A stretch of DNA of 64,000 bases from Chloracidobacterium sp. (GTDB lineage Bacteria; Acidobacteriota; Blastocatellia; Pyrinomonadales; Pyrinomonadaceae): positions 186,001-250,000 of the forward strand of contig JADJRV010000001.1 of NCBI GenBank assembly GCA_016712045.1, read 5' to 3'. Numbering within the stretch: position 1 is the first letter of the stretch; every line of letters begins with the position of its first letter. Below the pieces are notes generated by a model. It saw only the letters and a list, made by a program, of their open reading frames with translations, was not told the origin of the DNA and did no database searches. This document shows, in pieces, positions 40,805 to 48,889 of this stretch. Made by a program: the position numbers and the translations under genes.

Positions 40805-41437
40805 TTATAAATAGTGCTGTAATTTCTCTTTGAGCAGCCCGCGACCGCGATTTATTCGCGATTTTGTTGTGCCCAGGCCGAGCTCCATGATCTCGGCGAT
40901 CTCGTCATAACTGCGTCCCTCGATGTCACGCAGGATGACGGGGATGCGGTATTTCTCAGGCAGAGCGGCTATCGCTCGGGCGATGACCTGACTGCGTTCG
41001 TCATCGACCAACTCGGCATCCTGCAGCTTGCGTTTGTCAGGCGGCTGAAACTCTACCTGCGTATCGTCTTCGGTTTGAAACAGCCCCGTCAGCGACATCA
41101 GACGCCGCCGTTTTCGCCGCCGTATCTCACTGATAGCGAGATTTGTCGCTATCCGGTAGATATAGGTCGAAAACGCAAATTGCGTGTGATAACGGTCGAT
41201 CGCAAAATAGACACGCACAAAAGTCTCTTGAGCGAGGTCCACCGCCTCTTCGTAATCATTCAAAAATCTATAGAGATAATTTGTTATCGGGCTGCGATAA
41301 CGATCCATTATCTCGCCAAAAGCAGCTTCGTCGCCGCTCTTGGTCGCCTCAATGAATGCATGGTCGCTACGCTTTTCTTCAGGCATGGAGGTGCGTGATA
41401 CCTCCGTGCCCGAAAGAGTGTCGATGTCGTGAGCCAT
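40805..41437 (-). CDS. ECF-family RNA polymerase sigma factor (RpoE-like)
   Basis: 210 residues. Region 2 shows AFGEIMDRYRSPITNYLYRF and DYEEAVDLAQETFVRVYFAI; the -10 recognition part is AFSTYIYRIATNLAISEIRR. Region 4 reads ALPEKYRIPVILRDIEGRSY and DEIAEIMELGLGTTKSRINR, a helix-turn-helix. The linker carries a short acidic insert. Probably an envelope-stress regulator given its PDZ partner six bases downstream. The upstream 98 bases hold its promoter, but I see no clear autoregulatory -35/-10. Confidence 0.92.
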   Translation of the reverse strand: MAHDIDTLSGTEVSRTSMPEEKRSDHAFIEATKSGDEAAFGEIMDRYRSPITNYLYRFLNDYEEAVDLAQETFVRVYFAIDRYHTQFAFSTYIYRIATNLAISEIRRRKRRRLMSLTGLFQTEDDTQVEFQPPDKRKLQDAELVDDERSQVIARAIAALPEKYRIPVILRDIEGRSYDEIAEIMELGLGTTKSRINRGRGLLKEKLQHYL

Positions 41438-41534
41438 ACATTCATACTATTTTCAACGGAACGGCAAATAAAGCCAACGTCAGTTCCGTCATTTTCAAAC
41501 ACGCTTGATCATGTGAAATGTTTCGAAAATCAAA

Positions 41535-42135
41535 CTAGTCCGCCGCACGCACGGTCATCACGAGAAAGATCGTGCCGCTCGTACCCGGCAGATTGAGCGT
41601 GCCAATGAGCGTCGGGGTGTTTTGCGAGAGGCCGACCTTGCTGATGTTGAGGCCGATTTGCTCGTAATTATAAACCGGCTGTATTTTGCCTTCGTCCTTG
41701 CTCGCATCAGACGGACCGGCCCCAAAAGGAAAGATCGAGTTTGAAATCCGGTTTGCCCGGCGGCGTTGGGCATCGAACGAAAGTTTATGCGGACCATTCG
41801 ATAAACGACTGGGTCGCTCCGCTCGATTCCTGGCCAAAGATATTTGAAGTGCTCTTGTATTCGAAATTTCCCGTGTTGGAGATGCGTCCGAGAAACGTGC
41901 TCGCAAGGCGGTAGTTGGAAAATGCAAAGCTCGATTTGAGCTGACGCGACACATTGTTTAGCTCCCCGGGCAGGTCGCCGCGCGTTTGTGCGTCATTAGA
42001 ACCGATGACGAGTTGTAGTGAAATGTTATAGCTCGGCTCGACCGGTGGCGATGTTTGAGCGAGGATAGATGCCGACAATGTCAGCATCAGGCTGATAACA
42101 AAGATGGATCTGCGTCCAAGTTGAGGTTGATTCAT
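41535..42135 (-). CDS. Exported hypothetical protein (one frameshift)
   Basis: About 199 residues from ATG 42135, preceded by AGGAG. Signal peptide FVISLMLTLSASILAQ. The mature region (NISLQLVIGSNDAQTRGDLP, SSFAFSNYRLASTFLGRISN) slips frame near 41797 and resumes KLSFDAQRRRANRISNSIF ... NYEQIGLNISKVGLSQNTPT ... IFLVMTVRAAD. The pattern (short beta strands, VIGS, GLS) resembles a small family of acidobacterial outer-membrane or type-III-like accessory proteins, but I cannot name it. Downstream of the lipoprotein-sorting-like gene on the same strand, 71 bases apart. Confidence 0.6.
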
Positions 42136-42206
42136 GTGGTCTCCTATGCAAAATATTTGCGATCGCAAACCGTTGCACAAACCAACCTTTATAAAGTTGC
42201 AAAAAT

Positions 42207-43028
42207 TTATTGGGTAGCGGAAAAGAGGCCATCGTCGACCTTTTGGCCGTAGGTGACAGTGCCGACCTCGGTCTCTTCGGCGATCTTGTCTTTTGCCCAC
42301 AAAACGGTCCTGTACGGGACGAGCGTCCCTTGCGCGTAGTTATAATCGTAGAATTTGCGGCGGTATTTTATGCCCGCCTCTTCGTAGGTGAGCATCATTA
42401 CGCGGAATGATTTAACGGAGATGTAAAAGCGGGTCTTACGTTCGGCCTTGTCGGTGACCTCGATAACGTAATACTCGACGCCCATGATCTTTTCGCGTTC
42501 GGCAACCTCGATCTTAGACTCGCCCTCTTTGTAGCGGAGTAAAGCTTCGAGCCCGTGGAACATATTAGATTCAAAGGCTTTGGCGGTATCTTCGCGGGGA
42601 ACGAAGACCGTGTTGTTTACGATACCAAACACCTTTTCTCCGTCATAAACGAGCGAGTATTTTGCGTTTGGATACGTCTGATCGAGCCTTATCTTTTCTT
42701 TCTCAAGTTTGTCACCACGCAGCACATACCTCTGATACGTTACCTCGTCGACCTTGCCGTCGGCGGCGGTGTAGATGGTTCGCCCGCGTTCGATCGTCGT
42801 TTTTCTGATCTGATTTAAGGTTCCTCGTCCGCCGCCGAGGCCATAGACAAAAAGAGCCGTTTCAACGATCGCTTCGGCGGTGACCGGCTTTGCCGAAGCA
42901 TTTTTATCCGGTGTCGGAGCAGGTTTGGCGGTATCTTTTTGAGGCGTAGGCTCTTGTGCCAAAACCGAGAATACTCCGCATAAAAGCAGAAAAACTGTAA
43001 TTACCGACCTTTTAAAACGCAAAAACAC
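42207..43028 (-). CDS. LolA/LolB-like exported protein
   Basis: 273 residues. I choose a GTG at 43028 because CCGGAGAA lies nine bases upstream and a signal peptide follows at once (ITVFLLLCGVFSVLAQ). The Lys/Pro-rich linker leads to a domain with RKTTIERGRTIYTAADGKV, KYSLVYDGEKVFGIVNNTV, EKIMGVEYYVIEVTDKA and DYNYAQGTLVPYRTVLWAKD, the outer-membrane lipoprotein-sorting pattern also seen twice more in this window. Likely periplasmic. Confidence 0.75.
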   Translation of the reverse strand: MFLRFKRSVITVFLLLCGVFSVLAQEPTPQKDTAKPAPTPDKNASAKPVTAEAIVETALFVYGLGGGRGTLNQIRKTTIERGRTIYTAADGKVDEVTYQRYVLRGDKLEKEKIRLDQTYPNAKYSLVYDGEKVFGIVNNTVFVPREDTAKAFESNMFHGLEALLRYKEGESKIEVAEREKIMGVEYYVIEVTDKAERKTRFYISVKSFRVMMLTYEEAGIKYRRKFYDYNYAQGTLVPYRTVLWAKDKIAEETEVGTVTYGQKVDDGLFSATQ

Positions 43029-43208
43029 TAGAAGATTCTCCGGGTATATCTGTCTTTTAACAATAGCGGATTGTAGCATACTCAATATGTTTAGGCATAA
43101 AGCCGCCGCTATTGACTCTTTCAATTGATGTAATCGACCGGTCAAAAGATGCACTTCGCTAACGCATAATGAAAAGTGCACAGTGCAAAATTTTTAGGCT
43201 TTCTTTAC

Positions 43209-43236
43209 TATTCACTGTTAGTTATTCACTATTCAC
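43209..43236. repeat. TATTCAC heptamer array
   Basis: TATTCAC, TGTTAGT, TATTCAC, TATTCAC in tandem, eight bases ahead of the trmL start. The gap 43029-43244 otherwise shows only AGTGCACAGTGCA-type low-complexity sequence. Confidence 0.7.
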
Positions 43237-43244
43237 TTTCAAAT

Positions 43245-43694
43245 ATGCTTCACGTCGCACTCGTCGAACCTGAGATTCCACCAAACACCGGCAACATCGC
43301 CCGCCTTTGCGCGGCAACATTTACTTCGCTACACATCGTCGGCGTGACCGGATTTCGTATGGACGACCGGACGCTGAAACGTGCGGGGCTCGACTATTGG
43401 GACAATGTGCAACTGCATCGCCACATCGACCTGAGCGAATTGTATGCGACGTTGCCCGATTCGCGGTTTTTGTATCTCACCACAAAAACTAAGCAAAAAT
43501 ATACTGACTTTACATTTCAGGACAACGACTGTCTGGTCTTTGGCCCCGAGACCCGAGGGCTGCCGGAATCGGTGCTCGAAGAAAACGCCGATCACTGCCT
43601 GACGATACCAATGTCAAATGACAGTGTCCGCAGCCTAAACCTCGCGACGAGTGTCGGCATCGTTCTGTACGAAGCGATACGTCAAACGAGCTAA
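43245..43694 (+). CDS. trmL: tRNA (cytidine/uridine-34 2'-O)-methyltransferase
   Basis: 149 residues, the size of the minimal SPOUT methyltransferase TrmL, which methylates the wobble base of leucine tRNAs using SAM. N-terminal VALVEPEIPPNTGNIARLCA, middle LVFGPETRGLPESVLE and C-terminal IPMSNDSVRSLNLATSVGIV form the trefoil knot; all motifs are intact. ATG 43245 is preferred to an upstream start. The ribosome site is weak because a heptamer repeat occupies the leader. Confidence 0.9.
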   Translation: MLHVALVEPEIPPNTGNIARLCAATFTSLHIVGVTGFRMDDRTLKRAGLDYWDNVQLHRHIDLSELYATLPDSRFLYLTTKTKQKYTDFTFQDNDCLVFGPETRGLPESVLEENADHCLTIPMSNDSVRSLNLATSVGIVLYEAIRQTS

Positions 43695-43778
43695 TATTCG
43701 AATCGCAGACACCCTTTTTCACCACCATCTCATCATATAAAGCAAATGTATCCGGACAGCGGGTACAGGAGGTTTTAT

Positions 43779-44330
43779 ATGAAGAAAGTTACATCCGTTT
43801 TTGCATTAATTTTTACATTTGCAGCATTGTCGGTGGTTAGCGTCACGGCCCAGAGTTTTGCTCCAAGGGCGTCGGTAACGCCTCTGACGTTGGAGCAGAA
43901 AGCTAACAAAGAGTTGCGTAAACTACCGCGCTACAGTGTTTTTGACTACATAGAGGTCGAGGTCAACGGCAGCACTGTTACTTTGACGGGCAAGGTTTAT
44001 TCACTCGGGACTAAGAATCAGGCCGCGCGTTTCGTGCAGGATATCGACGGCGTTAGCGAAGTCATTAACAATATCGACGAATTGCCGCCGTCATCGTTTG
44101 ACGACCGCATTCGACGCGAAGCATACCGTACATTTACGGGTCGTGGCCCGGGACAATATTTCTCTGAGATCAACCCTGATGTCCGCATCATCGTTGAAGG
44201 CGGGCGGATAACGCTCGAAGGATTTGTTGCGAGAAAATCGGACAGCGATTCGCTCAATATCCTTGCGAACAGCGTCAATGGCGTGTTTCAGGTAACCAAC
44301 AACTTGGTCATCGGCAAACGCGATTATTGA
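43779..44330 (+). CDS. Exported protein with two BON domains
   Basis: 183 residues from MKKVTSVFALIFTFAALSVV, with a strong AGGAGG site. The first BON domain is NKELRKLPRYSVFDYIEVEV, TVTLTGKVYS, FVQDIDGVSEVINNID; the second (DVRIIVEGGRITLEGFVARK, NGVFQVTNNLVIG) repeats the pattern. BON domains bind phospholipid membranes and occur in osmoprotective periplasmic proteins such as OsmY. Single gene with promoter and terminator of its own. Confidence 0.87.
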   Translation: MKKVTSVFALIFTFAALSVVSVTAQSFAPRASVTPLTLEQKANKELRKLPRYSVFDYIEVEVNGSTVTLTGKVYSLGTKNQAARFVQDIDGVSEVINNIDELPPSSFDDRIRREAYRTFTGRGPGQYFSEINPDVRIIVEGGRITLEGFVARKSDSDSLNILANSVNGVFQVTNNLVIGKRDY

Positions 44331-44355
44331 TCGTCAGCCGATCTTATTTAACACG

Positions 44356-44382
44356 GGCCGGGCAGCAATGTCCGGCCTTTTT
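44356..44382 (+). terminator. Rho-independent terminator after the BON gene
   Basis: GGCCGG / CCGGCC arms around a ten-base loop, followed by TTTTTA. Confidence 0.85.
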
Positions 44383-44453
44383 ATTGTGCAAATTGCCTTT
44401 CGCCGCCCAATGAGTCATTATACTCGTTTGCCTTAGGGCGGGAATTTACAACT

Positions 44454-46265
44454 ATGATCACTGCAGACAAGATACGAAACATCGCCATTATCGCCCACGT
44501 TGACCACGGTAAGACCACGCTCGTCGATGCGATGCTTGCCCAATCAGGCACTCACCGCGACAACGAAACGGTCGTCGACCGCGTTATGGATTCGATGGAC
44601 CTCGAACGTGAACGCGGCATCACGATCATGGCGAAAAACACGTCAGTTCGTTATGGCGACTACAAAATTAACATCCTCGACACACCGGGCCACGCCGATT
44701 TCGGCGGTGAGGTCGAGCGTGTGTTGAAGATGGTTGACGGTATCGTTTTGCTCGTGGACGCCGCCGAGGGCTGCCTGCCGCAGACGCGTTTTGTGCTGAG
44801 GAAAGCGTTGGAACTAAAACTTCCCTGCATCGCCCTGGTGAATAAAATCGACCGTCAGGATTCGCGTCCTGAGGAAGTGCTAGACGAGATCTACGACCTA
44901 TTCATCGATCTCGGGGCAAACGACACACAGATCGAGTTCCCTGTCCTTTATTCGATCTCACGTGACGGCATTGCGAAAAAAGAGCTTGCCGACGAATCGA
45001 AAAACCTCATCCCGCTTTTCGATCAGATCATCGAGAGCATCCCGGCTCCGCACGCGCTGCGTGACGATTCGCTACAGTTGCTGGTCGCTAACATTGACTA
45101 CAATCCGTTTGTCGGACGCCTCGCGATAGGCCGAATCTTTTCGGGTGCGATAGCAAAAAATGAGGAGGTCGCGGTCGCAAAACGTGACGGAACAGTCGTA
45201 AAGACACGCGTCAAAGAGCTTTTCGTTTTCGAAGGCCTCGAACGTACCACCGTTACTGAAGCAGGAACCGGTGAGATCGTCGCCCTCGCGGGATTTGACG
45301 ATATCGAGATCGGCGAGACGATCACTTCTGTTGATAATCCAAAAGCTTTGCCAGTCATAAACGTGGACGAGCCGACGATCGCGATGATCTTTGGTGTCAA
45401 CACTTCGCCGTTCTCGGGTATCGACGGCAAGTTCGTCACTTCGCGTCAGATCAAAGAACGTCTCGACCGCGAATTGCTCGGTAACGTTGCCCTGCGTGTC
45501 GAACAAACCGAAGCGGCAGAGCAGTTCAAAGTCTCAGGCCGCGGCGAACTACAGCTCGCAATTTTGATCGAAATGATGCGTCGCGAAGGCTACGAACTGC
45601 AGGTCTCAAAACCTGAGGTCATCACCAAAAAAGACGAGAAAACCGGCGAAACACTCGAACCGATAGAACTCGTCGTCATCGACGTGCCGGACGAATTTAT
45701 CGGCGTTGTCACCGAAGCAATGGGCCGCCGCAAGGGTCAAATGACCAAGATGGTCAATAACGGCTCGGGCCGTGTGCGTTTGGAATTCGAGGTTCCTTCA
45801 CGCGGCTTGATCGGTTTTCGTGGTGAGTTTTTGACGGAAACGAAGGGAACGGGATTGCTTAATACGCTCTTCCTGCGTTTCGACAAACACCAGGGCGAGA
45901 TGAAATCGCGTCAGACCGGCTCACTCGTTTCGGACCGCATGGGCGAAACTAACACGTACGCTCTCTATAACTTACAAGAACGCGGCGTGCTCTTCGTCAA
46001 GCCGCAGGTCAAGGTTTACGAAGGCATGATCGTCGGCGAAAACGCCCGTGCGGTCGATCTCGACGTAAACCCGATCAAAGAGAAAAAGCTCTCGAACATG
46101 CGTACAACCTCCGCCGACGAAGCCATGCGCCTCGTCCCGCAGCGTGAGATGTCGCTCGAACGCGCCCTCGAATTCATCGCCGACGACGAACTGATCGAAG
46201 TCACACCAAAAGCGATTCGCCTCAGAAAGCGTGTCCTGAAAGCGAACGAACGGCCTAAGAAATAA
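44454..46265 (+). CDS. typA: Ribosome-associated GTPase TypA/BipA
   Basis: 603 residues, the family's usual length. G1 is IIAHVDHGKTTLVDAML, G2 ERGITIMAKNTSV, G3 ILDTPGHADFGGE, G4 ALVNKIDRQD. EF-G-like domains III and V follow, and the TypA-specific C-terminal domain contains VPSRGLIGFRGEFLTETKGT and TTSADEAMRLVPQREMSLER. It helps 50S assembly and stress or low-temperature growth. Intact, a useful control for the frameshift problem elsewhere. Confidence 0.96.
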   Translation: MITADKIRNIAIIAHVDHGKTTLVDAMLAQSGTHRDNETVVDRVMDSMDLERERGITIMAKNTSVRYGDYKINILDTPGHADFGGEVERVLKMVDGIVLLVDAAEGCLPQTRFVLRKALELKLPCIALVNKIDRQDSRPEEVLDEIYDLFIDLGANDTQIEFPVLYSISRDGIAKKELADESKNLIPLFDQIIESIPAPHALRDDSLQLLVANIDYNPFVGRLAIGRIFSGAIAKNEEVAVAKRDGTVVKTRVKELFVFEGLERTTVTEAGTGEIVALAGFDDIEIGETITSVDNPKALPVINVDEPTIAMIFGVNTSPFSGIDGKFVTSRQIKERLDRELLGNVALRVEQTEAAEQFKVSGRGELQLAILIEMMRREGYELQVSKPEVITKKDEKTGETLEPIELVVIDVPDEFIGVVTEAMGRRKGQMTKMVNNGSGRVRLEFEVPSRGLIGFRGEFLTETKGTGLLNTLFLRFDKHQGEMKSRQTGSLVSDRMGETNTYALYNLQERGVLFVKPQVKVYEGMIVGENARAVDLDVNPIKEKKLSNMRTTSADEAMRLVPQREMSLERALEFIADDELIEVTPKAIRLRKRVLKANERPKK

Positions 46266-46339
46266 TAGTCGCGGGTTCTCCCAACTCGCGTTTCTCGCCA
46301 AAACCATTTACGCTTTAACTTCGTATCCAGACTAATCAA

Positions 46340-47812
46340 ATGGCCGAAGAAATAGCTGACACCTTTCCTGAGCCCGTTCCCGTAACAGACGAGAGCGAAG
46401 CCGCCGCTCAACCTCCAAAGAAAAAATTTGACCGCTCGATCGTCGAGGGGCCGCTGTCGCGGGCCGTTTGGAAGATCGCCTGGCCGACGATGCTCACGAA
46501 TATGATCGCCGGGCTGCAGGGCATGGTCGATCATGTGCTCGTCGGCAATCTTGTCGGGTATAAAGCCAACGCCGCGATCGGCATCAGCTTTCAGATATTC
46601 CTCGTCGTCATTGTTTTTATCTCGTCGTTGTTTACCGGCATGAGTGTGCTGGTCGCACGTTTTGCCGGTGCCCACGAGGTAGAGAAAGTGAATCGCACTG
46701 TCTATCAGGCATTTTTGACCGCCATATTTATTGCGGTCGGTATAATGGCTCCGGTCGGATATTTTGCCGCACCTTATTTACTCGATTTTGTTAGCACGGA
46801 TGCAGGCGTCAAAGCCGAGGCACTTCCCTTTCTGCGAATAACATTTGTCTTTAGCATCGGGCTGCTTATCTTTTTTATGACAAGCGGGGCTCTGCGTTCG
46901 GCAGGCGATGCAAAAACGCCGATGATGCTCGGCATCGCAATGACGGTGCTTAACCTATTGTTAAATATCGTGTTTATCAGCGGCCTCGGCCCGATTCCGG
47001 CATTTGGCACGGCGGGTGCAGCGATCGGCACGAGCATCGCAACAGGCATTGTCGGAGCTTTTGCGATCTACAAATTGTGGAGCGGTGCGTGGGTCGTCGG
47101 ATTTCCACGTGGCCAAGGCTGGGGCCCGGATTGGAAAGTTATCCGCAATCTATTTAAGTTTGGCCTACCCACAGGCATCCAAGGCATCGCGATGAATGTC
47201 GGCGGCGTCTTGATGCTCTCGTTCATCGGCAGCCTCGCCCAAAGCGCTGCTGCGCAGGCTGCGTTTGCCGTATCTTACGGCCAGCTATTCTCGCTCGTCA
47301 CATGGACATCTGTGGGCTTGATGGGAGCGTCCGCCGCAGTTGCCGGACAAAATCTCGGAGCCGGACATCCTGACCGTGCAAATGCCGCCGTTAATACGGC
47401 AGCCAAATTTGGCCTGATCGGATCAGCATTTCTCGGGATATTTTATTTCTTTTTCCCGATGCAATTACTCGCCATTTTCGGGATGACGGACCCGGATGCG
47501 GTCGCTCTTGGCGTACAGCTTCTCCGTGTTCTGGCTTTTTCGGGATTGTTTATCTCGGTCGCTCTGACCTATACCGGTGGGCTGCAAGGGACGGGCGATA
47601 CAAAAAGCCCATTGTTTATCTCGATCATCTCTCAGGTGGTGATACCGCTCGGCATTTGCTTTGCAGTAAAGCAATTTATGCCCCTCGAACCGATGCACAT
47701 CTGGCTCGCGATCTTTGCGGGTCACATCACGCGGTGCATTTTGAGTCTGGTGCGGTTTAGTCAGGGCAACTGGCGAGGCATCAAGGTCGATATCGAAACG
47801 ACGGCGGCTTAG
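46340..47812 (+). CDS. MATE-family multidrug/toxin efflux protein
   Basis: 490 residues with twelve hydrophobic segments after a charged N-terminal tail of about 35 residues. The two six-helix halves show the MATE signatures: WPTMLTNMIAGLQGMVDHVL at helix 1, SGALRSAGDAKTPMML near helix 4-5, FGLPTGIQGIAMNVGG at helix 7, and YTGGLQGTGDTKSPLFISI at helix 10-11. Family members export cationic drugs by sodium or proton antiport. Intact. Its stop overlaps the stop of a small convergent gene by four bases. Confidence 0.92.
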   Translation: MAEEIADTFPEPVPVTDESEAAAQPPKKKFDRSIVEGPLSRAVWKIAWPTMLTNMIAGLQGMVDHVLVGNLVGYKANAAIGISFQIFLVVIVFISSLFTGMSVLVARFAGAHEVEKVNRTVYQAFLTAIFIAVGIMAPVGYFAAPYLLDFVSTDAGVKAEALPFLRITFVFSIGLLIFFMTSGALRSAGDAKTPMMLGIAMTVLNLLLNIVFISGLGPIPAFGTAGAAIGTSIATGIVGAFAIYKLWSGAWVVGFPRGQGWGPDWKVIRNLFKFGLPTGIQGIAMNVGGVLMLSFIGSLAQSAAAQAAFAVSYGQLFSLVTWTSVGLMGASAAVAGQNLGAGHPDRANAAVNTAAKFGLIGSAFLGIFYFFFPMQLLAIFGMTDPDAVALGVQLLRVLAFSGLFISVALTYTGGLQGTGDTKSPLFISIISQVVIPLGICFAVKQFMPLEPMHIWLAIFAGHITRCILSLVRFSQGNWRGIKVDIETTAA

Positions 47813-47976
47813 TCGTCAGACTGGTCATCTTCTTCGTCTTTCTCAGGCTCATATTTCTCATACCCGTGAGCGTCGTCGTAGTAATAACCGCGCTTTTGCT
47901 GATCCTCGCTCCAGCTTGAGCGATCTTTCTCGGCGCTCTTTGCGGGCTTATCTTTTTGCTTCGGCGTTTCGGGCAT
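47809..47976 (-). CDS. Small highly charged protein (55 residues)
   Basis: MPETPKQKDKPAKSAEKDRS followed by a tyrosine cluster (KRGYYYDDAHGYEKYEPE) and a very acidic end (KDEEDDQSDD). No hydrophobic core, so probably disordered. It fills the gap between the MATE gene and the phosphatase gene exactly. Codon usage matches the neighbours and no stop interrupts it; I consider it a real small gene, with no known function. Confidence 0.5.
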   Translation of the reverse strand: MPETPKQKDKPAKSAEKDRSSWSEDQQKRGYYYDDAHGYEKYEPEKDEEDDQSDD

Positions 47977-48019
47977 AAATCAACTATAATCATCTCAAAT
48001 AACTTCGGGAATTTTTAAT

Positions 48020-48883
48020 ATGAAATTAAGAAATGGCATCTACGCGTGTGTGCTCGTCGCTTGCTCGGTGACGGCGACGTATTTTGTTACGAGCTCGTCG
48101 GCCCAGCCCGGCACTGCTCCGGCGGCCAAGGTTGATAACGAATATCAGGCCGGAGCAACGCTCTGGATGCAAAAAGCGGGCGAGTATCGTGCGCTGGCGT
48201 ATCAGGCATTTAACCTCGGCCGCTGGCAGCTTGACGCCGATCTCGACAAAAAGAACGTCAAGAAACTGCCAAAACCCGAACAGAAAAAGCCGCGTGCGAT
48301 AGTCGTCGATATCGACGAAACGGTGCTTGATAATTCGCCGTCACAGGCCTGGGGTATCAAGAACCGCGTCGCATTCGACCTAAAAGACTGGTACGCCTGG
48401 GGCGAGATGCGTAAGGCAAAAGCTATTCCCGGCAGCGTTGATTTCCTAAATTACGCCGTGTCCAAGGGCGTAAAAGTTTTTTTCGTCTCAAACCGCGACG
48501 AGATACAAAAACAAGCAACCATCGACAATCTTAAAAACGTTGGCTTTATGGATGTATCGGCTGACAATGTCCTGATGCGCCAAAAAGACGACAAAGGCAA
48601 TAATATCTCGACCAAAACACCCCGCCGCGAGTTCATTTTACAAAAATACCGCATCGTGATGCTGATGGGCGATAACCTTGACGACCTTTCTGACGTATTT
48701 GAACGCAAAAGCGTCGCCGACCGTTTTGCCGAGGTCGATAAGGTGAAAAGCGATTGGGGCAAACGCTGGATCGTTTTGCCAAACGCGATGTACGGCACCT
48801 GGGAAAACGCGATCTACGAATACGGCCGTCTGACCGATGCTCAAAAGACCGAAAAACGTGCTGCGGCTTTAGAATTACCTTAA
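48020..48883 (+). CDS. Class C acid phosphatase / 5'-nucleotidase of e(P4) type
   Basis: 287 residues with a signal peptide (YACVLVACSVTATYFVTSSS). HAD-fold catalytic motifs are complete: DIDETVLDNSPSQ (nucleophile and acid Asp), VFFVSNRDE (motif 2), and LMGDNLDDLSDVF (motif 4 Asp). The e(P4) family dephosphorylates NMN and nucleotides in the periplasm or on the outer membrane. Its Cys at position 15 is not in a clear lipobox, so anchoring is uncertain. Six bases upstream of the S9 peptidase, probably co-transcribed. Confidence 0.9.
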   Translation: MKLRNGIYACVLVACSVTATYFVTSSSAQPGTAPAAKVDNEYQAGATLWMQKAGEYRALAYQAFNLGRWQLDADLDKKNVKKLPKPEQKKPRAIVVDIDETVLDNSPSQAWGIKNRVAFDLKDWYAWGEMRKAKAIPGSVDFLNYAVSKGVKVFFVSNRDEIQKQATIDNLKNVGFMDVSADNVLMRQKDDKGNNISTKTPRREFILQKYRIVMLMGDNLDDLSDVFERKSVADRFAEVDKVKSDWGKRWIVLPNAMYGTWENAIYEYGRLTDAQKTEKRAAALELP

Positions 48884-48889
48884 ATAAAT

